A DNA stretch of 64,000 nt. Origin: Rhodococcus sp. 1168 (lineage in GTDB: Bacteria > Actinomycetota > Actinomycetes > Mycobacteriales > Mycobacteriaceae). The position numbers and the translations under genes were made by a program. The DNA lies in contig NZ_MKKY01000083.1 in NCBI RefSeq assembly GCF_002091955.1, forward strand, positions 1 through 64,000. Direction: 5' to 3'. Shown here piece by piece: positions 8,467 to 18,047 of the stretch (positions are counted from its first letter, which is position 1; every line of letters starts with the position of its first letter). The notes beneath the pieces were generated by a model that worked only from the letters and a program-made list of their open reading frames with translations, had not been told where the DNA came from and searched no databases.

Positions 8467-9249
8467 ATGTCCGCTCCACATCCTGCAAGCTTCGCCCCCA
8501 TTCCCCACATCGACGTCCATCGCGCCGGTGATCGCGCGAAAACCCGTGTCACATGGCTCAGTTCGAAGCATTCCTTCTCCTTCGGGCAGCATTACGACCC
8601 GGACAATACCCATCACGGACTACTGCTCGTCAACAACGACGACACCGTATCTGCCGGAGAAGGATTCGAAACCCACCCACATCGCGACATGGAAATCGTG
8701 ACATGGGTGGTGCAGGGCTCGCTCGTACACCAGGATTCGATCGGCCACTCCGGAGTCATCTATCCCGGCCTCGCACAACGCATGAGCGCAGGCAAAGGGA
8801 TCATGCATTCGGAAAAGAACGACTCCTGGCGGCTGACCGGCGAACAGCACCACGAGCCCGTTCGATTCGTTCAGATGTGGGTTATGCCTGACACCCCTGG
8901 CATCACACCCGGATACGAACAACTCGAGATCGACGACGAATTACTGCGCGGCGGACTGATTCCCGTGGCATCCGGCATGAAGAAGCATCACGGGCAGTCC
9001 GCGATCGGCATCTCCCAGAAGTCGGCTGCCATGCATGCAGCACGGTTACAGCCCGGGCGACCGATCACGATCCCCGAAGCGCCGTTTCTTCATGTTTTCG
9101 TCGTCTCCGGGACAGTCCAGATGGAAGGCGTCGGCGAATTGTACGAGGGCGACGCCGTACGTCTGAGTTCCTCTGGTGGACAACGGATCGAGGCAACCGT
9201 ACCTGCCGAGATACTGGTGTGGGAGATGCACAAACGCCTGGGTGGATGA
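8467..9249 (+). CDS. Pirin family protein
   Basis: Bicupin protein of 260 residues. The N-terminal cupin carries the metal-binding pattern THPHRDMEIVTWV near residue 69 and the later HSEKN near 118, giving three His and one Glu for a bound metal. Pirins include quercetin 2,3-dioxygenases such as YhhW, as well as regulators of metabolism and redox state. Cytosolic, with no signal sequence. It stands alone and is divergent from maltokinase across the 10-bp repeat array. The substrate is unknown. Confidence 0.9.
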   Translation: MSAPHPASFAPIPHIDVHRAGDRAKTRVTWLSSKHSFSFGQHYDPDNTHHGLLLVNNDDTVSAGEGFETHPHRDMEIVTWVVQGSLVHQDSIGHSGVIYPGLAQRMSAGKGIMHSEKNDSWRLTGEQHHEPVRFVQMWVMPDTPGITPGYEQLEIDDELLRGGLIPVASGMKKHHGQSAIGISQKSAAMHAARLQPGRPITIPEAPFLHVFVVSGTVQMEGVGELYEGDAVRLSSSGGQRIEATVPAEILVWEMHKRLGG

Positions 9250-9361
9250 GCAACACAGTCGATGACAGGTTGATCACGGCATCCAAATAGTCGAGTCCCC
9301 GGCCAGGCAAGGCGCTTAGACTCTCCAGCACTCACGCTCGTACGCATCGGAGGTCTCCGCC

Positions 9362-9979
9362 GTGTCAGACCAACCGCCACCCGAGAATCCACCCCCACCC
9401 CAGGATCCGCCCCCGGGTGGCTATCCCCCACCAGGTAACTACCCACCGGGTAACTACCCACCGGGTAACTACCCACCACCGGGTAACTACCCACCGCAGG
9501 GTAACTACCCACCGCAGGGCAATTACCCGCCGCAGGGCGGCTACCCACAGCAAGGCGGCTACCCACAGCAAGGTGGCTACCCACAGCCTCCACCGCCGCA
9601 GCAGAATACCGCCGGCATCGTGGCGGTCGTGCTCGCGATCCTCGGCATCGTGCTCTGCTGGACGGTCCTCGGCGGCATCATCTTCGGATTGCTTGCTGTG
9701 GTTCTCGGTTTCATCGGCCGTTCGAAATCCAAAAAGGGCACCGCAACCAACGGGGCCGTCTCACTCGCCGCGATAATTCTCGGTCTGGTCGCGGTTGCGC
9801 TGTCGATCGTCCTGCTCGTGGTCGGTATCGGACTGTTCAACAGCAGCGGAGGCAAAGACTTCGCCGACTGCATCAGTGATGCCGGCACCAACCAGAGTGA
9901 GCAGCAGCGATGCGCCGACAAGTGGCAGCAGAACATCGAGAACAGGTTCGACGTCACCATCCCCAACCAACCCAACTGA
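9362..9979 (+). CDS. Proline-rich DUF4190-type membrane protein
   Basis: A 205-residue protein. The first 80 residues are low-complexity repeats of the GNYPP/GGYPQQ kind, written in DNA as direct repeats over roughly 9417-9590. Two membrane helices follow (about residues 84-112 and 128-158), separated by a basic loop RSKSKKG, then a short extracytoplasmic tail with two cysteines (DCISD and RCADK) that could form a disulfide. The start is the GTG at 9362, with GGAGG nine bases upstream. Function unknown; such proteins are common in actinobacterial envelopes. Confidence 0.8.
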   Translation: MSDQPPPENPPPPQDPPPGGYPPPGNYPPGNYPPGNYPPPGNYPPQGNYPPQGNYPPQGGYPQQGGYPQQGGYPQPPPPQQNTAGIVAVVLAILGIVLCWTVLGGIIFGLLAVVLGFIGRSKSKKGTATNGAVSLAAIILGLVAVALSIVLLVVGIGLFNSSGGKDFADCISDAGTNQSEQQRCADKWQQNIENRFDVTIPNQPN

Positions 9980-9990
9980 CAACTACGCAG

Positions 9991-10027
9991 GCGCGACCGC
10001 GACCGCGACCGCGAACGCGACCGCGTC
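9991..10027. repeat. Short GCGACC simple-sequence repeat
   Basis: Several near-perfect copies of the hexamer CGCGAC lie just after the stop codon of the proline-rich membrane protein. The following bases to 10138 hold no gene. The repeat is in the convergent space facing the GGDEF gene. Confidence 0.6.
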
Positions 10028-10138
10028 AGCCGTCGTCACGTGTTCGCATTGGGCGGCGGAGTGAGCCTCGCCGGACTCTTCGCTCGTCACCACGTCGGAG
10101 TGCGGTGATGGATACATCGGAGCCGTCGACCTGGGCAT

Positions 10139-11236
10139 TCAATCACCCGTGCGGCCGGCGCGCACCGGTGGATACGCAGCTACCGGATCCGCAACGACGA
10201 CTTGGTTGCCACCGAGGCGCTTGGCCTCGTACATTGCCCAATCTGCTTGCCGAAGCAGATTCGTCACGGTGCACACTCCGTCGCCTTCGCCGGAAGCAGA
10301 GTGTGCGACGCCGACGCTGACCGTCAATGGGCAGCTGTCCTGCGGCGAGTGCAAGCGAGTGCGCATCCATTCGGCTACCGAGATCGCTTGTTCGGCGGAC
10401 ACCGTCGTCACCACTGCGAACTCCTCTCCGCCGGTCCTCGCGACGAGCACTTCGTCGACGAGAAGTCTGCGTGCGATCAGGGTGAGCGCCAGGTCGCCCC
10501 CTTCGTGTCCGAAGCGATCATTGATCGATTTGAATCGATCGACGTCGATGACCAGGACCGACACCTCACTCCGACCTCGCAGAAACCGCGGGAGCGCCTC
10601 ATCGAGCCCTCGTCGGTTATGCAGGCCGGTCAACGGGTCGAGCATCGCGTCATCTGCGTCCACCCGAAGGTTGAGCAGTATCGACTGGAGAAATACGGGC
10701 GTCGTGAACATGACGGGCAATAGCATGATCAGATGCGACCACGCGAGACCGTGATCGAGAGTGGGTGACGCCAGAATAAGTAGGAACATCCCTGCCACCG
10801 TTACCGCAGACCAGAGCAGATGCGCCATGAGTAGCTTCGGACTGTGAAAGACCTGGACGTACAACCCGGTTGCCGCGAGAAGTACACATACCGGAAACGA
10901 CATCTGTATCGACCCGTAGGACAACAGTGCCATGGTGGTGCCGATATCGGCGTAGATGACGAAGAGTGTGCTGATCCGCTCACTGGGCCACGGACCGCGC
11001 ACCCACAGGGCACCGACCACGAACGACGAGATGACAGCGGACACCAGGACGGTCCTGCTCACCACCGAACTCGGTGGAACCGCCGTCAGAAAAGCTGTGA
11101 GCCCGGCGAGCCCGAAGAATATGCAATTGAAACCGACTCCGATGCGGTAGGCCGTCAAGACACCGCGCGCCTGGAAATACTTTCCCATCCGCATGTAGTT
11201 GCAGGGCTGAGCCCACCATCTGCGCAGAAATCTCAC
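10139..11236 (-). CDS. Membrane-bound GGDEF diguanylate cyclase
   Basis: A 365-residue protein. The N-terminal half has about six membrane helices (residues 25-190), and a GGDEF domain occupies residues 195-355. The active-site signature is GGEEF within ARTGGEEFAVV, a functional variant of GGDEF, and the domain opens with the usual DPLTGLHNRRG. It should make cyclic di-GMP from GTP at the membrane. A typical RxxD inhibitory site is not obvious. No dedicated partner lies next to it, though a degenerate EAL protein is encoded 13 kb away. Confidence 0.9.
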   Translation of the reverse strand: MRFLRRWWAQPCNYMRMGKYFQARGVLTAYRIGVGFNCIFFGLAGLTAFLTAVPPSSVVSRTVLVSAVISSFVVGALWVRGPWPSERISTLFVIYADIGTTMALLSYGSIQMSFPVCVLLAATGLYVQVFHSPKLLMAHLLWSAVTVAGMFLLILASPTLDHGLAWSHLIMLLPVMFTTPVFLQSILLNLRVDADDAMLDPLTGLHNRRGLDEALPRFLRGRSEVSVLVIDVDRFKSINDRFGHEGGDLALTLIARRLLVDEVLVARTGGEEFAVVTTVSAEQAISVAEWMRTRLHSPQDSCPLTVSVGVAHSASGEGDGVCTVTNLLRQADWAMYEAKRLGGNQVVVADPVAAYPPVRAGRTGD

Positions 11237-11428
11237 GGTGCAGTGCCTTCCACGCCGTTACCCACCCCGTTGTCCCCCGGGGCCGCGATGGAACCAGGTT
11301 CATTCCGCGATCAGACTTCGCGGTAGTTTTCGATACGATACCCATTCCCGCTGGTCTCGGCGCGCTTTAGCGATCCCCGTTCGGCTTCGGGTCTCGGGTA
11401 TCGGCCGAATCCTCACAAGAGTGTAAAG

Positions 11429-13396
11429 ATGGATTGCATGACTGCTGTTGTTAATTCCGGAATCGACCTCGGCTACGCAGACCCTGACACGCGCGCGCAA
11501 GACGACCTGTTCGTGCATGTCAACGGCAAGTGGCTCGAAAACTATGCAATCCCGGCCGACCGGGCGGTCGACGGCGCATTCAGAACTCTCTACGACAAGG
11601 CCGAAGAAGACGTTCGGGCGATCATCCAGGAGTCCGCAGCCTCGAATTCACCCGTGGGCACCGACGCGCAGAAGATCGGCGACCTCTACTCGAGCTTCCT
11701 CGATGCCGATGCCGTCGAGGAAGCCGGTCTGACCCCGATTTCCGCGGAACTCGCTGCCGTCGCCGACGCGACCGACCTCCTGACACTGGCCGGCGTGCTC
11801 GGGGGTCTGCAACGCACCGGCATCGGCGGGGCGATCGGCCACTACGTCGATACCGACGCCAAGGATTCCTCCCGCTACCTCGTGCACTTCTCGCAATCGG
11901 GAATCGGTTTGCCGGACGAGTCGTACTACCGCGAGGACAACTACGCCGAGATCCGCGGCGCCTACGTGGCGCACATTTCGAGGATGTTCGCTCTCGCCGG
12001 GGTCGGTTACGATGGCGAGCGCGTTTTCGATCTAGAGAAGAAGCTCGCCGCAGGTCATTGGGATGTCGTCGCGCGTCGCGATGCCGAGAAGAGCTACAAC
12101 CTCGTCGAATTCGCTTCACTCGCTCGGGACGAGCCCGGATTCGATTGGACCGCATGGATTTCCGGACTCGGCGGCACTACCGAGCAGTTTGCTGAGATTG
12201 TCGTTCGTCAACCACCGTTCGTGTCCACCTTCGCCGCACTGTGGGTTTCCGCAGACATCGAAGACTGGAAGGCATGGTTGACGTGGCGCGTCATCCACGG
12301 CCGAGCGAACCTCCTCACCGAGGCTTTGGTCGAGGAGAACTTCGCCTTCTATGGAAAAACTCTCAGCGGTACCGAGGAGAACCGTGAGAGGTGGAAGCGT
12401 GGAGTGTCACTCGTGCAGGATCTGCTCGGTGAATCCGTCGGCAAACTGTACGTCGATCGTCATTTTCCGGCCGACGCCAAAGAACGCATGCAGGTTCTCG
12501 TGAAGAATTTGCAGGAAGCGTACCGACGCAACATCTCCGACCTCGAATGGATGAGTCCGCAGACTCGGGAGAAGGCACTCGAAAAGCTCGAGAAGTTCAC
12601 TCCGAAAATCGGCTACCCCGATCGCTGGCGCGACTATTCGGCCATTTCCATCGATGCGGGTGACCTTGTCGGAAACTACCGCCGCGGACATGTCGCGGAA
12701 TATCAGCGCGAGCTGGACAAACTCGGGGGACCCGTGGACCGCGACGAGTGGTTCATGACTCCGCAGACGGTCAACGCCTACTACAACCCCGGAATGAACG
12801 AAATCGTCTTTCCCGCAGCGATTCTGCAACCGCCGTTCTTCGATGCGGCAGCAGACGACGCCGCCAATTACGGAGGTATCGGTGCCGTCATCGGCCACGA
12901 AATCGGCCACGGATTCGACGACCAGGGCGCCAAGTACGACGGCGACGGCAACATGGTCGACTGGTGGACCGACAGCGACCGTACCGAATTCGGAAAGCGC
13001 ACAGCCGCATTGATCGAGCAGTACAACCAGTTCGAGCCCAAGGCACTCCCCGGTCACCGCGTCAACGGTGAGTTCACCATCGGCGAGAACATCGGCGATC
13101 TCGGCGGGCTGTCCATCGCCATCGCCGCGTACGAGATCGCGCTCGGCGACGAGCAAGCCCCCGTACTCGATGGACTGACCGGCCTTCAGCGGGTCTTCTT
13201 CGGTTGGTCGCAGGTGTGGCGGACCAAGGCACGCGACGAGGAAGCACTTCGCCGACTCGCGGTCGACCCGCACTCACCACCGGAATTCCGCTGCAACGGT
13301 GTGGTGCGCAATCTCGACAGTTTTCACGAAGCCTTCGATGTAAAGCCTGGAGATGCGCTGTACTTGGAGCCGGAAGAGCGCGTCAAGATCTGGTAG
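11429..13396 (+). CDS. M13 family zinc metallopeptidase
   Basis: Neprilysin/PepO-type endopeptidase of 655 residues, related to mycobacterial Zmp1. The zinc site HEIGH is near residue 490, with the downstream GENIGDLGG near 552 supplying the glutamate ligand. The family motif NAYYNP lies near 450 and the conserved C-terminal PEFRCNG motif near 618. There is no signal peptide, as in Zmp1. An alternative ATG at 11438 is only nine bases later. The P450 gene follows after 29 bp and could be co-transcribed. Substrate peptides are unknown. Confidence 0.93.
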   Translation: MDCMTAVVNSGIDLGYADPDTRAQDDLFVHVNGKWLENYAIPADRAVDGAFRTLYDKAEEDVRAIIQESAASNSPVGTDAQKIGDLYSSFLDADAVEEAGLTPISAELAAVADATDLLTLAGVLGGLQRTGIGGAIGHYVDTDAKDSSRYLVHFSQSGIGLPDESYYREDNYAEIRGAYVAHISRMFALAGVGYDGERVFDLEKKLAAGHWDVVARRDAEKSYNLVEFASLARDEPGFDWTAWISGLGGTTEQFAEIVVRQPPFVSTFAALWVSADIEDWKAWLTWRVIHGRANLLTEALVEENFAFYGKTLSGTEENRERWKRGVSLVQDLLGESVGKLYVDRHFPADAKERMQVLVKNLQEAYRRNISDLEWMSPQTREKALEKLEKFTPKIGYPDRWRDYSAISIDAGDLVGNYRRGHVAEYQRELDKLGGPVDRDEWFMTPQTVNAYYNPGMNEIVFPAAILQPPFFDAAADDAANYGGIGAVIGHEIGHGFDDQGAKYDGDGNMVDWWTDSDRTEFGKRTAALIEQYNQFEPKALPGHRVNGEFTIGENIGDLGGLSIAIAAYEIALGDEQAPVLDGLTGLQRVFFGWSQVWRTKARDEEALRRLAVDPHSPPEFRCNGVVRNLDSFHEAFDVKPGDALYLEPEERVKIW

Positions 13397-13425
13397 GCGC
13401 CTCGAGTAGGAGGGGAGCAAGAAAG

Positions 13426-14736
13426 ATGAAAGCTCGAATCAGGTGGCTCGCCGCACACGGGGTCGTGCGCTACGGCGCCAAGAAAGCAGCGCAAGCCGGC
13501 GACCCACAGGCCATGCTCGTGGCCGATCCCGCAACACGGGAGAATCCGCGAGAGGTGTTCGAGCGCATTCGCGCGTCGGGACCGTTGGTGAAGACCCGGA
13601 TTACCACGATCTCGGTCAGCCATCGCGTCGTGTTCGACCTCCTACGCTCCGACGACTTCCGCGTCAGCGAACTCGGGGCTAACCTCCCGAGGACGCTGCG
13701 CTTCATCGAAAAACACACGCGCTCGAGTGCACTGCACCCACTCAAGCCGCCCTCACTTCTCTCCGTCGAGCCTCCGGAACACACGCGTTATCGCAAGCTG
13801 GTCTCCTCGGTCTTCACTCCGCGCGCAGTCGCCAGGATGCGGGAGATGGTGCAGGATACCGCGGACGGACTACTCGACGACCTCACGGCAGGCGGGGTCG
13901 AAGTAGACATCGTCGACAAATACTGCGCACAGCTTCCGGTCGCGGTGATCAGCAACATTCTCGGCGTGCCGGACAGCGATCGGGCGCGTGTCCTCGAGTT
14001 CGGCGAAATGGCTGCACCGAGTCTGGACATCGGCTTGTCGTGGAAACAGTTCAACCAAGTCGAGAAAGGGCTGGAAGGTTTCGATGCCTGGTTGGGCGAT
14101 CATCTCGCCGAATTGCGCAAGAACCCGGGCAACGACTTGATGAGCCAACTCATCGCGGCCACCGAGGACGGGGTCGGGCTGAACGACGAAGAGCTCCGCT
14201 CGACTGCCGGGCTGGTACTGGCAGCCGGATTCGAGACGACGGTCAATCTGCTCGGGAGCGGAATTCGACTTCTTCTCGACCACCCCGACCAGCTCGAGGT
14301 ACTGACACGCGACCCTTCGCACTGGCCCAACGCCGTCGACGAAATGTTGCGCCTCGAATCACCGGTCCAGCTCACGGGTCGACTGGCCCGTCACGACGTC
14401 GTCGTCGAGGGCATCGAGGTACCCAAGGTCGGGCTGGTGGTCCTCGTGCTGGCAGGTGCCAATCGTGATCCGGACGTCTTCGACGACCCGTATCGGTTCG
14501 ACGTCACCCGCACGAACGCGAACAAACATCTTTCGTTCTCCGGTGGGCGTCACTACTGTCTCGGTGCATCGTTGGCGAAGGCCGAGTCCGAAGTCGGACT
14601 GAAGACGCTCTTCGACAGATTCCCCCACCTGCGATCGGCAGGTGAGGGAATCCGGCGAGAAACCCGAGTCCTGCACGGCTGGGCCTCCCTACCCGTAAAC
14701 CTCGGGCAACCTGCGGCTACAAGCGCAAGCCGGTAG
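13426..14736 (+). CDS. Cytochrome P450
   Basis: Bacterial class P450 of 436 residues. The I-helix oxygen-activation motif AGFETT is near residue 268, the K-helix ExxR (EMLR) near 305 and the haem-binding FSGGRHYCLG loop has its cysteine ligand near residue 377. The start at 13426 has AGGAGGGG ten bases upstream. The frame stays open further upstream, but that part overlaps the peptidase gene. No ferredoxin or reductase gene is adjacent. Its last 20 bp overlap the convergent ugpC. The substrate is unknown. Confidence 0.93.
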   Translation: MKARIRWLAAHGVVRYGAKKAAQAGDPQAMLVADPATRENPREVFERIRASGPLVKTRITTISVSHRVVFDLLRSDDFRVSELGANLPRTLRFIEKHTRSSALHPLKPPSLLSVEPPEHTRYRKLVSSVFTPRAVARMREMVQDTADGLLDDLTAGGVEVDIVDKYCAQLPVAVISNILGVPDSDRARVLEFGEMAAPSLDIGLSWKQFNQVEKGLEGFDAWLGDHLAELRKNPGNDLMSQLIAATEDGVGLNDEELRSTAGLVLAAGFETTVNLLGSGIRLLLDHPDQLEVLTRDPSHWPNAVDEMLRLESPVQLTGRLARHDVVVEGIEVPKVGLVVLVLAGANRDPDVFDDPYRFDVTRTNANKHLSFSGGRHYCLGASLAKAESEVGLKTLFDRFPHLRSAGEGIRRETRVLHGWASLPVNLGQPAATSASR

Positions 14737-15808
14737 TAGCGCAGAAGAAAAACACCTCGTCGAGGTTCGGAACGAGGCGCACCGTCTGGCCGAGACGGAC
14801 ATCCAGCTTCCGATCGATCCGAACAGCGAACCGGCCGGACTGGGTGCTCCAGTTCGCGCCGGGCTCGAGCGCCGCGTACAGGTACGATTCGGCGCCGAGT
14901 TCCTCGATCAGCTCGACTGTCGACGCCACCGAGCCTTCGTGCTCGCCCACGAGCCGCCACGATTCCGGCCGAACTCCCAGTACTACTCGCCCCACGGTGT
15001 CACGGAGAACAGGGCCACGAGGAAGGGGAATGCGAAGATCCCCGATCACCGCCGCACCCTCGACTACCGGAGCATCGACGAGATTCATTCCAGGAGAACC
15101 GATGAACCCTGCCACGAAGGTATTCACCGGATTGTCGTACAGCTCCCTGGGTGGAGCGATCTGCTGCAATTTCCCATCGAGCAGGACCGCAACTCGATCA
15201 CCCATCGTCATGGCCTCGACCTGATCGTGAGTGACGTAGACCGTCGTCGTACCGAGTCGCTTCTGCAGCCCAGCGATTTGTGCCCTGGTACTGACGCGAA
15301 GCTTGGCGTCGAGGTTGGACAGTGGTTCGTCCATGCAGAACACCGTGGGCTTACGAACGATCGCCCGCCCCATGGCAACTCGCTGGCGTTGACCACCGGA
15401 CAACTTGCCCGGCTTGCGGTCGAGCAGCGCTTCGAGCTCGAGCATCTTCGCAGCCTCATGGACACGCACCGCGGTGTCCGCCTTGCTCATTCCTGCGTTC
15501 CGTAGCGCAAAACCCATATTGTCGGCGACGGTCATGTTGGGGTACAGCGCGTAGTTCTGAAACACCATCGCGACGTCCCTTGCCCGTGGTGCGAGCCCGG
15601 TGACGTCGATCCCACCGATGTCGATTCGGCCGCTCTCCACCGATTCGAGCCCGGCGAGCATCCGCAACGATGTCGACTTACCGCATCCCGACGGCCCGAC
15701 CAGCACGATGAACTCGCCATCGGCGATATCGAGATCGAGACTGTCCACTGCCAGCGACTCCGCACCCGGGTATCGGTGCGAGACGCCGGCGTACTGAATC
15801 GCTGCCAT
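14717..15808 (-). CDS. ugpC: Sugar/glycerophosphodiester ABC importer ATPase
   Basis: ATP-binding subunit of 363 residues of the UgpC/MalK group. Walker A GPSGCGKST is near residue 38, the signature LSGGQRQR near 134, Walker B FCMDEPLS near 156 and the His-loop YVTHDQ near 190. The last 120 residues form the regulatory OB-type domain of this group. Its ATG shares one base with the stop of ugpB (TAATG), suggesting translational coupling. It overlaps the convergent P450 by 20 bp. It energises the two permeases encoded upstream. Confidence 0.9.
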   Translation of the reverse strand: MAAIQYAGVSHRYPGAESLAVDSLDLDIADGEFIVLVGPSGCGKSTSLRMLAGLESVESGRIDIGGIDVTGLAPRARDVAMVFQNYALYPNMTVADNMGFALRNAGMSKADTAVRVHEAAKMLELEALLDRKPGKLSGGQRQRVAMGRAIVRKPTVFCMDEPLSNLDAKLRVSTRAQIAGLQKRLGTTTVYVTHDQVEAMTMGDRVAVLLDGKLQQIAPPRELYDNPVNTFVAGFIGSPGMNLVDAPVVEGAAVIGDLRIPLPRGPVLRDTVGRVVLGVRPESWRLVGEHEGSVASTVELIEELGAESYLYAALEPGANWSTQSGRFAVRIDRKLDVRLGQTVRLVPNLDEVFFFCATTGLRL

Positions 15809-17127
15809 TACGCGGGAAGGTTCGGGGTGATCTGGCGGTCGATGATCTGCTGGAGCTGATCGGCGACACTCGCGAATGTGGTTGCCACATCGGCATTCTG
15901 CAGCGCGATCTGCTCGAGACCCGTACCGATGATCTTGTCAGCACCGGGAACGAAGACGCGGGCGTAGTCCTGACTGCGAGTGAACGCAAGCTGATCGACA
16001 GCCGTCTTCGCATTCGGGTTGGCCGCGAGGAACGCAATCTCGCTCGGATCCTGCTGGGCAGACTTACGAACCGGCATGTAACCGGTATTCTGTGAGAAGT
16101 ACGCAGTGTTGGCGCCGTTGGTCACGAAGTCGATGAACTTGAGCGCGTTGACCTTACGTTCCTCGGAGATTTTCGACGGGATGGCCAGTCCGGCTCCACC
16201 CGTCGGGCATCCCGGCTTTCCATCCGACGACGGCAGGAATGCCGTGCCGAACTCGAACGACGCGCTCTTGGTGATGGTGGACAAGTCGCCCGTCGATGCA
16301 ATGGTCGAGGCGAGGATGCCGGCACCGAAGTCGTTGGCGATGTCATTGGAGACCGCTGCATATTTTTTGGTGTGGACCATGTCCTTGAGGAATTGGCCTG
16401 CGGCAATTGTCTTCTCATCGTCGAACTTGAGGTCGAAGCCCTCGGAGTAGCTGCCACCGAATGTCCAGATCGGCCCTTCGTACGTCCAGCCGAGGTAATC
16501 GACCGCGTTGCCCCAACCGTGCGCCAGCTTGCCGTCGCCGACGACGGCCTGGATACGTGGGCCCCATTCGTCGAATTCGGCCCACGTCGCGGGTCCGCGA
16601 TCCGGCAATCCTGCCTGCGACCAGACAGCCTTGTTGTAGTAGAACAGTGGGGTCGACCGCGCGTACGGTAGCGCCCAGTGGTTGCCGTTCCAGTTGTAAT
16701 CGGCGAGAAGCGAATCGACGTAGTCGGCAGAGTCGACGCCTGCTGCGGAGAAGTGCTTGTCGAGCGGTTCGATCGCGCCGGTGAGCGCGTAGTTGAACCA
16801 CCACACATCGGACAGCACGACGACGTCCGGGACGTCGTTACCGGACAGTGCCGCGTTGAACTTCTGCGACACCTCCTCGTAGTTCTTGCCGCCGTCGATC
16901 AAGTTGACGGTCAGGCCCGGGTTCTCGGCTTGGAAGCGCGAGATGAGCTCCTTCTCGAACTCCTGTGACTTTCCGGGATGGTTCGACCAGAAGTTGATGG
17001 TGTTCGCGTCACCGGCCGCTACGTCCCCTGACGAGCTGGTACCAGGGCTGCTGCATGCTGCGAGCGCCGCACCTGCCGCCAATGTTCCGGTGAGAGTGAG
17101 GAAACCGCGCCGATTGAGATTCGCCAT
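15808..17127 (-). CDS. ugpB: Substrate-binding lipoprotein UgpB-like
   Basis: Extracellular solute-binding lipoprotein of 439 residues. It has a twin-arginine-like start (NRRGFLT) and a lipobox ending AALAAC near residue 24. From memory, several stretches match mycobacterial UgpB, which binds glycerophosphocholine: SNHPGKSQEFEKEL, YVDSLLADYNWNG and PYARSTPLFYYNKA. The start at 17127 has AGGAG nine bases upstream. A longer frame reaching 17847 only overlaps the permease gene and is rejected. Gene order A-E-B-C is the same as in Mycobacterium tuberculosis. The ligand is inferred from similarity. Confidence 0.88.
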   Translation of the reverse strand: MANLNRRGFLTLTGTLAAGAALAACSSPGTSSSGDVAAGDANTINFWSNHPGKSQEFEKELISRFQAENPGLTVNLIDGGKNYEEVSQKFNAALSGNDVPDVVVLSDVWWFNYALTGAIEPLDKHFSAAGVDSADYVDSLLADYNWNGNHWALPYARSTPLFYYNKAVWSQAGLPDRGPATWAEFDEWGPRIQAVVGDGKLAHGWGNAVDYLGWTYEGPIWTFGGSYSEGFDLKFDDEKTIAAGQFLKDMVHTKKYAAVSNDIANDFGAGILASTIASTGDLSTITKSASFEFGTAFLPSSDGKPGCPTGGAGLAIPSKISEERKVNALKFIDFVTNGANTAYFSQNTGYMPVRKSAQQDPSEIAFLAANPNAKTAVDQLAFTRSQDYARVFVPGADKIIGTGLEQIALQNADVATTFASVADQLQQIIDRQITPNLPA

Positions 17128-17156
17128 GATGTTGTGCTCCTGTCGATGAAGATGAA

Positions 17157-18047
17157 TCAGCCTTTGACCGCACCGGAGGTGAGGCCTTTGATCATGTGGC
17201 GTTGGAGGGCTAGGAAGACGATGAGAATGGGAAGGATGGTGAGGATCGTGGCAGCCATCACCGCGCCCCAGTTGGTATAGCCCTCGCTGTTCTGCAACAG
17301 CGTCAAGCCGACCGGCAGCGGTGCGACCGAGGAGTCGTCGGACATCAGGAACGGCCAGAGGTATTCGTTCCACTCGGTGACAATCGTGATGATGGCGAAA
17401 GCGACCATAGTCGGACCGGACAGTGGCAGAACCACACGCAGCAGCAGCCTGATCGGCCCCGCTCCGTCCATTCGTGCCGCTTCGATGATCTCGGCGGGAA
17501 GCGACAGAAAGTGATTGCGCATCAGGAACGTTCCGAAAGCCACGCCCGCCAGCGGCAGAATTATGCCTTGGAAAGAGTTGCGCCATCCCAGATCTGAGAT
17601 CAGCGAATAGTTCGAGATGACCGTGATCTGATTGGGCACCATGAGTGCCGCAATAATCACCAGGAACACGAAGTTCTTCCCCGGAAATCTGAGGAATACC
17701 AGGCCATACGCGCTCAGGACACCAAGCACGAACTTGATCGACGACGTGGCGACCGTGATGATCAGTGAGTTCTTCAGATAGGTGAAGAACGGCACTTCGG
17801 TCACTGCCTCGGTGTAGTTCTGTGGACGAAACACACCCGGCCACCATGTCACCGGCTGGACATAGATATCGCCCCGCTCCTTGAACGAGGTGATGAGAAT
17901 CCAGAACAGTGGCAGCCCGATCATGATGAGTACCAGCACCATCGCGATATAGCCGAAGACAGTGGAAAGGCGCCGGTTCCGAGACACGTCGGGAATGTGG
18001 ACCGGCGGCGACGTCTCCGCAGTGATACGCGGCGCAGTGAGTGTCAT
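17157..18047 (-). CDS. ugpE: ABC importer permease UgpE-like
   Basis: Inner-membrane permease of 296 residues with six membrane helices. The MalG-group cytoplasmic EAA loop EAARMDGAGPIRLLLRVVLP is near residue 190; it contacts the ATPase. Its start overlaps the end of ugpA by 4 bp (ATGA), and it is 29 bp upstream of ugpB. It forms the channel with UgpA. Confidence 0.9.
   Translation of the reverse strand: MTLTAPRITAETSPPVHIPDVSRNRRLSTVFGYIAMVLVLIMIGLPLFWILITSFKERGDIYVQPVTWWPGVFRPQNYTEAVTEVPFFTYLKNSLIITVATSSIKFVLGVLSAYGLVFLRFPGKNFVFLVIIAALMVPNQITVISNYSLISDLGWRNSFQGIILPLAGVAFGTFLMRNHFLSLPAEIIEAARMDGAGPIRLLLRVVLPLSGPTMVAFAIITIVTEWNEYLWPFLMSDDSSVAPLPVGLTLLQNSEGYTNWGAVMAATILTILPILIVFLALQRHMIKGLTSGAVKG

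Noticed and set aside
13204-13425. N-terminal extension of the P450
   Set aside because: It lies within the M13 peptidase coding sequence. The ATG at 13426 has a clear ribosome binding site.
15808-17847. A 679-residue reading of the ugpB frame
   Set aside because: The first 240 codons overlap ugpE in another frame. The signal peptide with lipobox and a good ribosome binding site place the start at 17127.
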